This document shows, piece by piece, positions 40,933 through 48,663 of a DNA stretch of 48,686 bases. The stretch's first letter is position 1, and the number at the start of each line of letters is the position of its first letter. The notes under the pieces were generated by a model that ran no database searches, was not told the DNA's origin, and worked only from the letters and a program-made list of their open reading frames with translations. The translations under genes and the position numbers were made by a program. This DNA is from Lachnospiraceae bacterium UBA6987 (GTDB lineage: Bacteria; Bacillota; Clostridia; Lachnospirales; Lachnospiraceae), in NCBI GenBank assembly GCA_002449955.1, contig DJYD01000033.1, positions 43,478-92,163 of the forward strand, read 5' to 3'.

Positions 40933-42011
40933 GCAAACGAAAGCTGATCTATACCGCTTTTCTGCTGTTATTTGCGGCGGCAGCAACACTTGTGATCTAT
41001 CTTACCGGCAACAGAGTCCGCCTTCCCTATTCGGATGAGATGGAGGCAGCCTCAGCCCTGCACGTGAAGGTCGTGCAGGCCGTAAAGGAAGAACGGCTCG
41101 CACGCGGCTACGCCCTGGTTCCGGAGGATACCCTCGGGATCGGCCTGCTTGGCGAGGAAGTGACGGATATCACCACCTCTCTCGGCAGTCTTGAAGCCAA
41201 ACGCACCTCCCAGCTGCCCGACATGGCGGCGATGAGCGTCAGGCTTCTGCACGAGGCCGGCGTGAAAAAAGGCGACACGATAGGCGCCTGCTTCTCTGCT
41301 TCCTTCCCCGGCGCTGACCTTGCCGTTCTCTGTGCCGCAGAGATCATGGACCTGAAGCTGATCTACAGTGCCACGATCGGCGCATCCAACTACGGCGCAA
41401 ACCTTCCCGGCTATGTGCTTCCGGAAATGATCAAGACCGCAGTCGATGCCGGTCTTCTCTCCTGCCTGCCGCAGATGGTCTCCATGGGCGGTGACGGAGA
41501 TGAAGGCGGCAACATGATCGGGGTGGTCTTGGAAGAAACGGAAGAAATCGAAGCCATGAAAAAAAGGCTTGCTGCGGAAGGCTTCGAACTTCTGCATTTC
41601 GATAATTTTGAGCAGGATATCGCCTACCGCATGGAGCAGATGGGTGAGATCAGTGCCTTCATCAACGTCGGCGGCAATATTCTGGGCATCGGCGACGGCG
41701 AGGCCGTTCTCTCCTTCGGACAGGGCCTGCTTAAGCCTTCGCACCCGCCCATCAATGCCAAGAGCGGACTCGTGGAGCACTGCCTGAACCGGGATATCCC
41801 CACGGTGCACATCCTGAATCTTAAGCAGCTCTGCGCGGAAATCGGGGTTCCCTTCGACCCGTTAAGCATACCGGAGATCGGTACAAGCGAGGTCTATTAC
41901 AGTCATGATTATGCAAAGCCTGCGATCGCAGCCGTCGCCTTGATCTGCTTTGCCGCCGCCCTGCTCATCGAGTGGGATGACAAGAAAAGAAAGCAGGCCG
42001 CGAGCCTGTAA
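40929..42011 (+). CDS. PgsW-like poly-gamma-glutamate system protein, copy 2
   Basis: A 360-residue paralogue of the gene before it, clearly alike from end to end: LGIGLLGEEVT, KRTSQLPDMAA, YGANLPGYVLPEM, GGDGDEGGNMIG. It differs in anchoring, with an N-terminal helix (about 6-26) without lipobox cysteine and a C-terminal membrane helix (about 331-348), so both ends are in the membrane. The pair probably arose by tandem duplication. Together they may replace PgsA/CapA in export or handling of the polymer; this is inference. A bidirectional terminator follows. Confidence 0.82.
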   Translation: MSKRKLIYTAFLLLFAAAATLVIYLTGNRVRLPYSDEMEAASALHVKVVQAVKEERLARGYALVPEDTLGIGLLGEEVTDITTSLGSLEAKRTSQLPDMAAMSVRLLHEAGVKKGDTIGACFSASFPGADLAVLCAAEIMDLKLIYSATIGASNYGANLPGYVLPEMIKTAVDAGLLSCLPQMVSMGGDGDEGGNMIGVVLEETEEIEAMKKRLAAEGFELLHFDNFEQDIAYRMEQMGEISAFINVGGNILGIGDGEAVLSFGQGLLKPSHPPINAKSGLVEHCLNRDIPTVHILNLKQLCAEIGVPFDPLSIPEIGTSEVYYSHDYAKPAIAAVALICFAAALLIEWDDKKRKQAASL

Positions 42012-42024
42012 GATAAGGATACAG

Positions 42025-42073
42025 GACAAAAAACGCGCCGCACAGGCATTGCCTGTGCAGCGCGTTTTTTGTC
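42025..42073. terminator. Bidirectional terminator between pgs and amidohydrolase genes
   Basis: A long stem with ACAAAAAACGCG on the left and CGCGTTTTTTGT on the right around an inner CACAGGC/GCCTGTG pair. It serves both converging operons. Confidence 0.9.
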
Positions 42074-42100
42074 GGTTTTAAGCGTTGTATCCGTTCCCGC

Positions 42101-43282
42101 TTACTGGGCCAGATATTTGAGCGCCGATCTGACCATGACCTCCATGCCGATCGGAAGCGCTCTCTCCTCCGCATAAAAGCCGCCGCTGTGGATCGGGAAG
42201 AACGGTTTTTCCGGATCATGGCAGCCGAGCCACCAGAAGGCGCAAGGTCTCTTCTCGCAGTAGAATGAGAAGTCTTCGCCGCCAAGCGCAGAATTCTCCG
42301 GAATCACCAGCAGATCATCGCCGCCGGTTTCCTTGATGGCATCGCAGACCAGTTCGAACTGCTTCGGATCATTCACGGTCGGGCTGTAGCAGCGCAGGTA
42401 GCGGAAATCATACGCGCCGCCCATGCCTTCGGTCACGCCCTTCACGATATTCTCAATGCGTTCCGGCATCTTGTTGCGGACCTCGGGATTCAGGTTCCGG
42501 CAGGTGCCTTCCAGTTCCACGGTATCGGCGATGATATTGTAGCGGGTCCCGCCGCGCATCACGCCGATGGTCACAACAGCACTGTCAAGCGGTCCGACGT
42601 TGCGGGAAACGATGCTCTGCAGCGCCGTCACCACCTGAGAGGCGATCACGATGGCATCAATGCCGGCATCCGGCTGGGATCCGTGGGCATTCTTTCCGTG
42701 GATCGTGATGAAGAAACGGTCTGAGGAGGCCATCATGGCACCGTTGCGGATACCGATCTTTCCGACATCCATCGTCGGCCATACATGCTGGCCGAATACC
42801 GCGTCCACGTGCGGATGCTCCAGCACGCCGTCTTCGATCATGGCTTTGGAGCCGCAGGCTGCCGCATCCTCTTCCGCCGGCTGGAAAATCAGCTTCACAC
42901 AACCGTCAAATTCATCCTTCAGTTCATTCATCACATAGGCTGCACCGAGCAGCATGGCCGCGTGCGTATCATGGCCGCAGGCATGCATCACACCGGGATT
43001 CTCCGAGGCATAGGGAAGGCCTGTGCATTCGGTGACCGGCAGAGCATCAAAGTCCGCCCGAAGGCCCACACATTTGCCGGGACCGCGGCCCTTAATTAAC
43101 GCCGTCACGCCGTAGCCGCCGATATTCGTCTTCGGCTCCAGGCCGATTTCCTTAAGGACCTTCGCGATATAGGCAGCGGTTCCCGCTTCCTCATGGCTCA
43201 GCTCGGGATGGCGGTGGAACCATTCACGGTGCTCCTTCACCTTGTCCCAGTATTGGTTAATCACTTCATGGACATCACGCAT
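42101..43282 (-). CDS. M20D amidohydrolase (hippurate/N-acyl amino acid hydrolase type)
   Basis: A 393-residue metallopeptidase-fold amidohydrolase. MHACGHDTHAA holds metal ligands Cys102 and His104, and FQPAEED holds Glu137 and Glu138. The dimerisation domain follows with HGKNAHGSQPDAGIDA. Relatives cut N-acyl amino acids such as hippurate, N-acetyl or p-aminobenzoyl-glutamate. A longer frame upstream overlaps the abgA-like gene; AAGGAGG nine bases before the ATG at 43282 supports this start. It lies 22 bases after the abgA-like gene, so the pair may act on related amides. In E. coli the hydrolase is AbgA plus AbgB, but this protein is not a clear AbgB match. Confidence 0.88.
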   Translation of the reverse strand: MRDVHEVINQYWDKVKEHREWFHRHPELSHEEAGTAAYIAKVLKEIGLEPKTNIGGYGVTALIKGRGPGKCVGLRADFDALPVTECTGLPYASENPGVMHACGHDTHAAMLLGAAYVMNELKDEFDGCVKLIFQPAEEDAAACGSKAMIEDGVLEHPHVDAVFGQHVWPTMDVGKIGIRNGAMMASSDRFFITIHGKNAHGSQPDAGIDAIVIASQVVTALQSIVSRNVGPLDSAVVTIGVMRGGTRYNIIADTVELEGTCRNLNPEVRNKMPERIENIVKGVTEGMGGAYDFRYLRCYSPTVNDPKQFELVCDAIKETGGDDLLVIPENSALGGEDFSFYCEKRPCAFWWLGCHDPEKPFFPIHSGGFYAEERALPIGMEVMVRSALKYLAQ

Positions 43283-43304
43283 GATGAACTTCCTCCTTTT
43301 TATT

Positions 43305-44621
43305 TTATATGCGGGATACTTCCAGTGCCAGGGAAGCAAATACCCGCGCTCCGAGTCCGATGACCCGTTCATCTACATCAAATAATCCGTTGTGGTGCGG
43401 AGCGGTAAGCGGCATACCTAAGATCATCTCCGTCACCTGCCCGCCGTGCGCCTGCACGTCTCTCATGATCGTTGTCACATCCTCGCCTCCGCCGAAGTCA
43501 CCGCTGCGGATGATCCGCTTCACGCCTTCTGTTTTCTCAAGGACAGCCACCGTTTTCTCTACCAATTCTTCATCACAGACGACACCTCCGGCAGATCCCA
43601 TGAAGCGGGTCTCGACTGAGCAGCCGTACATGGCCGCGGCCCCTTCCAGGACCCGAACCGCCGCCTTCTCCATGTATTCGTTGATCTCGTTCGTTACGCC
43701 TCTGGTCTCGATGCCGAGCTCTGCTCTGTCCGGGATCACGTTGCGGCCTGTGCCGCCGCGGAAGGTACCGATATTGATGCGGCTTGCACCGTCATGGTGA
43801 CGGGCGATTGCCAGCATGTTGATAACGGCTGCCGAAGCTGCGGCAATCGCATTGCAGCCCTGATCGGGAGAGGCCCCTGCATGAGCGGCTTTACCATGGA
43901 AAACCGCATCAAATTTCGTACTGCTCAGGAAGCCGTAGGTCGAAGCCACCACATCGCCCACCTGCAGCTTTTCTTTTTGAGAAATGCCGAGCCCTACGTG
44001 CGCACCGAAAAAGTAATCGCATTCCGCAAATCTCCCCGTCGCCGTCAGCGATGCGGCGCCGCGAAGCCCCTCTTCTCCCGGCTGAAAGACCAGAACGACC
44101 TTCCCGGGCAGCCTGTCCCGGTAGGCACAGAGCAGCCTTGCCGTCCCGATACCGATCGCGGTGTGAGCATCGTGGCCGCAGGCATGCATGCAGTGTGCAT
44201 GAAGGGAAGCGTAACCGCCGGCCGCCGGCTTATGGTTCTCCGCCGCCGACTCATCGCAGTCATTGCAGTCGATGTCCACACGGATCCCGACCGTCGGGCC
44301 TGGCAGTTCGCCCTGGATCTCCGTGATGCAGCCGGTAAAGCCGCCCTTCATCTTTTCGATCAGGTCAGGGCGGTCACTCTCCTGCAGCGCCCTCTCGTAG
44401 CAGGCTTGCATCTCGGCTTCCTTCGGCATGCCATACATCTTCTCCGGAACATGGATCGCAGGACCGAATTCGACGGGAAGGCCGAGCTTTTCCAGTTCGG
44501 AAATGATTAATGCCGTCGTGCGGAATTCCGTCCAGGCTGTTTCGGGATGACGGTGCAGATCACGGCGGATGCGGATCAGATCCGCCTCCAGGGCATTCAT
44601 ATCAATACGATCAAAGGTCAT
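43305..44621 (-). CDS. AbgA-like aminobenzoyl-glutamate hydrolase subunit
   Basis: A 438-residue M20D amidohydrolase close in length and in sequence pattern to E. coli AbgA (436). Shared features are RRDLHRHPE-WTEFRTT, GGFTG then PGPTVGIRVDIDC, MHACGHDAHTA (Cys148, His150), FQPGEEGLRGA (Glu183, Glu184) and AHAGASPDQG. AbgA with AbgB releases glutamate from p-aminobenzoyl-glutamate, a folate breakdown product. A frame 56 codons longer has no family similarity; GAAGGAG is eight bases before this ATG. An AbgT-family transporter lies about 1 kb upstream, which supports the assignment. The real substrate could be another glutamate amide. Confidence 0.86.
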   Translation of the reverse strand: MTFDRIDMNALEADLIRIRRDLHRHPETAWTEFRTTALIISELEKLGLPVEFGPAIHVPEKMYGMPKEAEMQACYERALQESDRPDLIEKMKGGFTGCITEIQGELPGPTVGIRVDIDCNDCDESAAENHKPAAGGYASLHAHCMHACGHDAHTAIGIGTARLLCAYRDRLPGKVVLVFQPGEEGLRGAASLTATGRFAECDYFFGAHVGLGISQKEKLQVGDVVASTYGFLSSTKFDAVFHGKAAHAGASPDQGCNAIAAASAAVINMLAIARHHDGASRINIGTFRGGTGRNVIPDRAELGIETRGVTNEINEYMEKAAVRVLEGAAAMYGCSVETRFMGSAGGVVCDEELVEKTVAVLEKTEGVKRIIRSGDFGGGEDVTTIMRDVQAHGGQVTEMILGMPLTAPHHNGLFDVDERVIGLGARVFASLALEVSRI

Positions 44622-44643
44622 AATGCATACTCCTTCATTAACA

Positions 44644-44683
44644 GATTGCCGCGTCAGTGCTGTCGCACCTCCTCGCAATGACA
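44644..44683 (+). repeat. Dispersed intergenic repeat
   Basis: A 40-base unit beginning GATTGCCGCGTC and ending CCTCGCAATGACA, with complementary ATTGC/GCAAT ends. It has the look of the small repeats often scattered between genes in Clostridia. It lies in the 117-base gap between the abgA-like and NERD-like genes. No second full copy is in the window. Confidence 0.6.
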
Positions 44684-44696
44684 CAGGGAAACATAG

Positions 44697-44726
44697 AAAA
44701 GCCCGCACCGGACACGCGGCGCAGGC
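44697..44726 (-). terminator. Terminator after the NERD-like gene
   Basis: On the minus strand, GCCTGCGCCG/CGGTGCGGGC forms a 10-bp stem with two wobbles, followed by TTTTC. Confidence 0.7.
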
Positions 44727-44739
44727 AGAATGATCGGGT

Positions 44740-45453
44740 TTATTGTTTTTCTTCGGAAGAAGCTTCCGTGACGGCAGCCTGCGGAGCATCCGTAAATGAA
44801 TTTTCGAGCGCCTTCTTAACTTCTTCCAGATTTAACGGAACCTTGTCCAGCTTGTACGTACGGCGCCACGGGCCCATCTGCTGAATGGTAACCACGTTCG
44901 CGCCCTTCAGACCGTGGATCGCAAAATCCGCGCGGCCGTAATTGTCGGCAAACACCACAAGCGGAATCACCGGGACACTGCGCTGGTTCGCACGCAGAAG
45001 CACACGGGTCACCACACCGCGCTGCTGATCAAGATCGCCTAACGGGTTCTGTTCATAACGGACTTCCTTGCCGTACATAAAGGCCCATTCCTTCTCCGTT
45101 TTGCTGCCTTTGACCTTGGTTCCCCAGGGGAATACCTTGACCACATAAATGCGGTCCTTCGCCACGTTGATCAGATCACAGTGATGCTCCATATCTGTCG
45201 TCTTGAGCGTTTTGTCAATATAACAGACGGAGCCTTTGCCGCCGAGGCGTTTTAACTTTCTCGCGACGCGCTTTGTTGCGTCTGTCTGGTTGCGATGCTT
45301 CTTTAAGCTGCGGTACACCAGAAAGAAAATCAGCACGCCGATCAGGATCATGATGCCGAAAAAGATATAATCCCAGGTCGTCTGCAGCTTCCAGGGCTGG
45401 AAGTTGTCCGTAGAAAACCAGTTACTGAACAGTTTCTTGATGCTTTCGCCCAT
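44740..45453 (-). CDS. NERD-like membrane protein without the catalytic motif
   Basis: A 237-residue protein with an N-terminal membrane helix (about 29-46) and a C-terminal cytoplasmic domain. DLINVAKDRIYVVKVFPWG, then NPLGDLDQQRGVV, resembles the NERD (nuclease-related) fold with its D...ExK site and NP-Q segment. The ExK is replaced by KVF, so nuclease activity is doubtful. It has its own terminator and GGAGG seven bases before the ATG. It sits between the abg-type transporter and hydrolase genes with no obvious functional link. The fold is a weak call by eye. Confidence 0.55.
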   Translation of the reverse strand: MGESIKKLFSNWFSTDNFQPWKLQTTWDYIFFGIMILIGVLIFFLVYRSLKKHRNQTDATKRVARKLKRLGGKGSVCYIDKTLKTTDMEHHCDLINVAKDRIYVVKVFPWGTKVKGSKTEKEWAFMYGKEVRYEQNPLGDLDQQRGVVTRVLLRANQRSVPVIPLVVFADNYGRADFAIHGLKGANVVTIQQMGPWRRTYKLDKVPLNLEEVKKALENSFTDAPQAAVTEASSEEKQ

Positions 45454-45518
45454 GAATGGACCTCCACATTGCGGTTGATATTCCCGGAGCTAAGATGCGC
45501 CGGGCTTTTGGAAGAGAA

Positions 45519-45544
45519 AGGGCCCTGAGGGGACTCAGGGCCCT
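45519..45544 (-). terminator. Terminator after abgT
   Basis: A perfect 11-bp stem, AGGGCCCTGAG/CTCAGGGCCCT, with a four-base loop, followed on the minus strand by TTCTCTT. The T run is interrupted but usable. Confidence 0.7.
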
Positions 45545-45570
45545 GCTTGCGTTTCCTTACAGGGAAACCA

Positions 45571-47247
45571 TTATTTTACGCCCAGGACAGCCGCAAGTTC
45601 TGCCGGAAGCGCCGATGTGACACCGGGGCCGATCGGGAGTTTGAGCAGCATCCACAGACCCAGGAAGATGATCCAGGCGACCTGCAGGACAATGCCGATC
45701 GGGAACAGACCGGAGGCCAACGTACCGATACCGCAGTTCTTGTCGTACTTTCTCTGGATCAGGGAAAGCTGGACCCACAGGTACGGGGACAGAGGCGTGA
45801 AGGCGTTGGTCGGGGAGTCACCCAGACGATAAATCAGCTGGATGAAGCCGGGGTGATAACCAAGGAGCATCAGCATGGGCACGAACACGGGAGCCAGGAT
45901 AGCCCACTTCGCGGAGCCCGAAGGGACGAACAGGTTGATCAGGCCGGTGACCAGGATGACCGCGACCAGCATGCCGAAACCGGTGAAGCCGATGGCGTCA
46001 AGCAGGTCAGCACCGCCGATGGCAAGGCAGGTGGCGAGCTTGGTGTAGTTGAACATACCGGTGAACTGTCCGGCGAAGAAGCAGAACGCTACGTAGGAGC
46101 CCATGAGCTGCATCTGGTGCGTCATGGCCTTGGAGACGTCTTTGCTCTTCTTGAAGGTGCCGGCGGTGAAAGCATAGCTGAGGCCGGCGACCATGAACAG
46201 CAGGAACAGCACGGGGATCAGGTTCTTCAGAAGGACGGAGCCAACGAATTCTGTGGTGTACAGCATGTTGGAACCGAAGATCTGTTTAACCATGACACCA
46301 TCAGCATGATAGGCCGCAATTGAAGCTGCCAGGTCCATATCTTTCTTGAGCGCATAGGATTTGCCCAGCGGGCCTAGGAAGAACAGGGCAACAACGATGG
46401 CAATGTAGACCAGGATCATGAGACCGGCTACGCGAAGGCCCTTCTTCTCCTTCGGAGTAACATCACGAAGTTCGGGCATTTCGACTTCCATGTCTTCCGG
46501 CGGCTGATATTTGCCGAAACGTTTTTCTACGACAAATTCGCAGACCGCGCCGATGACCGCGCCGCACAGGAAGGTGGAGGCCATCATGAAGTACCAGTTG
46601 CAGGTGACGTCGACTTCGTATTTGATCTTGTCACCCAGGAACGCAGCCAGGTTGGTGTTGGTGACACCCTGCAGCAGGGAGTCGGTTCCGGCGATCATCA
46701 GGTTGGCTGAGAAGCCTGCCTGTGCGCCCGCATAGCCGTTGATGATACCAACGAGCGGGTTCTTGCCGGCGCCGATGTACAGCACCGCAGCGATAGGCGG
46801 GATAACGACCATGGCGGTATCGGAAGCGATGTTGCCGCAGGTACCGACGAAGGCGATCACGTAGGGCAGGATGGCCGGCGGGATGTTGCGAAGCTTATCG
46901 TTCAGCAGGGTCGAAATGAGCCCGCCTTCTTCGCAGATACCGATGGCCAGGCTCATGGTGATAACCAGACCCAGGGGAGCAAATCCCGTGAAGTTGGATA
47001 CCATGTTGCCCAGGAAGTACTGCAGACCGGCCGTCGAGATCGGGTTCTGCACTTTGACGACTTCACCTGTTGCTACGTTCGTCGCAGAGACGCCGAGCAG
47101 GCCCAGGATGCAGCCCAGTACCAGGATGATGAAGAACAGGTAGATGAACAGGATCGTGGAATCCGGAAGCTTGTTACAAACTCTCTCGAGCCAGTCGAGG
47201 AACTTGTCAAGCCAGCCTTTTTTTACCACTTTGTTTTCTTCAGGCAT
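45571..47247 (-). CDS. AbgT-family transporter
   Basis: A 558-residue integral membrane protein with about 12 helices. LDWLERVCNKLPDSTILFIYL in two parts at the N-terminus, GNIASDTAMVVIPPIAAVLY and VPSGSAKWAILAPVFVPML with the second re-entrant loop are typical of AbgT. The family imports p-aminobenzoyl-glutamate or exports sulfonamides and other folate-like compounds. The ATG five codons upstream is itself part of the ribosome site, GAGGAGG, so I use 47247. It has its own promoter at 47349-47377 and an inverted repeat at the -35. The AbgA-like gene lies 1 kb downstream, which favours an import role. Confidence 0.9.
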   Translation of the reverse strand: MPEENKVVKKGWLDKFLDWLERVCNKLPDSTILFIYLFFIILVLGCILGLLGVSATNVATGEVVKVQNPISTAGLQYFLGNMVSNFTGFAPLGLVITMSLAIGICEEGGLISTLLNDKLRNIPPAILPYVIAFVGTCGNIASDTAMVVIPPIAAVLYIGAGKNPLVGIINGYAGAQAGFSANLMIAGTDSLLQGVTNTNLAAFLGDKIKYEVDVTCNWYFMMASTFLCGAVIGAVCEFVVEKRFGKYQPPEDMEVEMPELRDVTPKEKKGLRVAGLMILVYIAIVVALFFLGPLGKSYALKKDMDLAASIAAYHADGVMVKQIFGSNMLYTTEFVGSVLLKNLIPVLFLLFMVAGLSYAFTAGTFKKSKDVSKAMTHQMQLMGSYVAFCFFAGQFTGMFNYTKLATCLAIGGADLLDAIGFTGFGMLVAVILVTGLINLFVPSGSAKWAILAPVFVPMLMLLGYHPGFIQLIYRLGDSPTNAFTPLSPYLWVQLSLIQRKYDKNCGIGTLASGLFPIGIVLQVAWIIFLGLWMLLKLPIGPGVTSALPAELAAVLGVK

Positions 47248-47348
47248 TTTCTTCCTCCTCATTTTTTCGGCGGGGACCAGCCGGTACAGACAGCCGTGTC
47301 TTCTGTCTGCAGCGGGTGGCTACCTCTCCCGTCCGATGATTTGTCCCT

Positions 47349-47377
47349 ATTTTAATACATTTTTTATAAAAAAGCAA
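47349..47377 (-). promoter_or_regulatory. Sigma-A promoter for the abgT-like gene
   Basis: On the minus strand, TTGCTT (47372-47377), 17 bases and TAAAAT (47349-47354). The 227-base gap to the next gene also holds the inverted repeat and the terminator of that gene. Confidence 0.65.
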
Positions 47378-47411
47378 GTATAAATTTAGGGCTAGGGGGA
47401 TAAATTTATAC
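47378..47411. promoter_or_regulatory. Perfect 11-bp inverted repeat at the abgT promoter
   Basis: GTATAAATTTA (47378-47388) and TAAATTTATAC (47401-47411) are separated by 12 bases. The first arm begins at the base next to the -35, so a bound protein would touch RNA polymerase. It resembles an operator for a dimeric regulator; none is encoded in this window. Confidence 0.65.
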
Positions 47412-47438
47412 GAAAATGACTTGTTTTTGCCGTAAACA

Positions 47439-47470
47439 GGGAAAGAGCGTCCTTTCGGGCGCTCTTTCCC
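47439..47470 (-). terminator. Terminator after the SPFH gene
   Basis: GGGAAAGAGCG/CGCTCTTTCCC, an 11-bp stem with a 10-base loop. The T run on the minus strand is short. Confidence 0.65.
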
Positions 47471-47489
47471 CTGAATATCAAACCCGGTT

Positions 47490-48458
47490 TTATTCCGCGG
47501 GTGCAGCCTCTGTGTCGCCGATTCCGATGATCGTGCTCACGTTTTCACTGCCCATGTAGTAGTTCGGGAGGATCCCGTTCCACTGCTGGATATAATAGTA
47601 GTTCAGCAGATCTTTTGAAAGGTTTTCGGCGATCGCCTTGTTCTTCGCGGCCTCCTTCTGGCCGGCATACTCTGCAGCGTCAGCCTGGATCTTGGTCACG
47701 GCAAGGTCTGCTTCCGCCTGGATGCGGGCAACTTCAGCAGCCGCGTTCGCGTCGATCACGGAACGTTCCGCAGAGGATTTCTGCTCCATGATCTTCTGCT
47801 GCTGCTCGATCTCCGCCTGCAGCTTATTCTGCGCGGCGACCTGTTTGGCTTCGACAGCGTTCGTAAAGGCATCGGTAAAATCCATATCCTCGATCGAGGT
47901 TCCGACGACCAGGATGTTGTAGCGGTTAAGCTGCCTGGAAAGCAGGTCTTCGATCTTCTCCGAAAGGTCATCGCGGGAGGCTACCAGGTTCTCGGCGGTG
48001 TAGCGTGCCGTCATCACCTTTACGGCTTCCGAGACATTCGGCGTGATCACCGTGTCATAGTACAGGGTACCGATGTTGCTGTAAATCGTCATGGCATTTT
48101 CCTTACTGATCTGGTAGTTGACAGTGTAGACCACCTTCACCTCCTGGATATCAGAGGAAAAGCAATTCAGTTCCACTCTTGCCTTCTGCACCCGGTTGTC
48201 GAGCAGCACCACCTCCTGCCAGGGGAGCTTTCCGTGGATGCCGGCATCGAGGGTGTAGTCTTCCACGCGGCCGAAGGTCGTCACGACCCCGGTATGTCCC
48301 GTGGGAACTGAAGTAAAGCAGGAGCCGGCTAACACGACCACCGCGGCTATGACGCCGAGAATCATCGGCAGAGCGGCTTTCTTGCCGTTTTGTTTCATTA
48401 CGAGACTGGCAACAATGCCTGCCAGCAATAAGAGAACTGCGAGTCCTGTCATCATCAT
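47490..48458 (-). CDS. SPFH/Band 7 (prohibitin-like) membrane protein
   Basis: A 322-residue protein with two N-terminal hydrophobic stretches (about 4-20 and 30-48) followed by the SPFH domain (VPTGHTGVVTTFGRVEDYTLDAG in two parts, then VYTVNYQISKENAM). A long coiled coil (about 190-275) rich in Ala, Glu and Gln follows. Such proteins form ring or cage scaffolds in membranes and often work with proteases. AGGAGG lies eight bases before the first of three ATG codons. No partner protease or NfeD gene is adjacent. Confidence 0.9.
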   Translation of the reverse strand: MMMTGLAVLLLLAGIVASLVMKQNGKKAALPMILGVIAAVVVLAGSCFTSVPTGHTGVVTTFGRVEDYTLDAGIHGKLPWQEVVLLDNRVQKARVELNCFSSDIQEVKVVYTVNYQISKENAMTIYSNIGTLYYDTVITPNVSEAVKVMTARYTAENLVASRDDLSEKIEDLLSRQLNRYNILVVGTSIEDMDFTDAFTNAVEAKQVAAQNKLQAEIEQQQKIMEQKSSAERSVIDANAAAEVARIQAEADLAVTKIQADAAEYAGQKEAAKNKAIAENLSKDLLNYYYIQQWNGILPNYYMGSENVSTIIGIGDTEAAPAE

Positions 48459-48557
48459 AAGTTGATCCTCCTAAAGATCATGTATGGCTTGCGGTCCCCG
48501 GCCGTCTTCGGCGGGGAAGATTCCTCACCGGAGTTATCCGATGTTTATCTTGGAAAA

Positions 48558-48566
48558 AGCATAGCA
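48558..48566 (-). promoter_or_regulatory. Possible extended -10 for the SPFH gene
   Basis: On the minus strand TGCTATGCT fits an extended -10 (TGnTATGCT). The -35, TTTACA, would be 19 bases away, so this is tentative. Confidence 0.4.
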
Positions 48567-48632
48567 CATTTTTGCACCTCTGTGTAAAAAATCGGACTTT
48601 TCCGCATGGTTGAGCCATTTTCGAGGCATGAA

Positions 48633-48656
48633 AAAAACCGCCTTATGGCGGTTTTT
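48633..48656. terminator. Bidirectional terminator at the window end
   Basis: AAAAACCGCC/GGCGGTTTTT with loop TTAT has A and T runs on the two sides. It can end transcripts from either direction. Confidence 0.8.
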
Positions 48657-48663
48657 CTTCCCA

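Noticed and set aside
45483..45504. CCCGG/CCGGG hairpin as a separate terminator
   Set aside because: The stem is only 5 bp with a long loop, and the neighbouring 11-bp hairpin explains the abgT end better.
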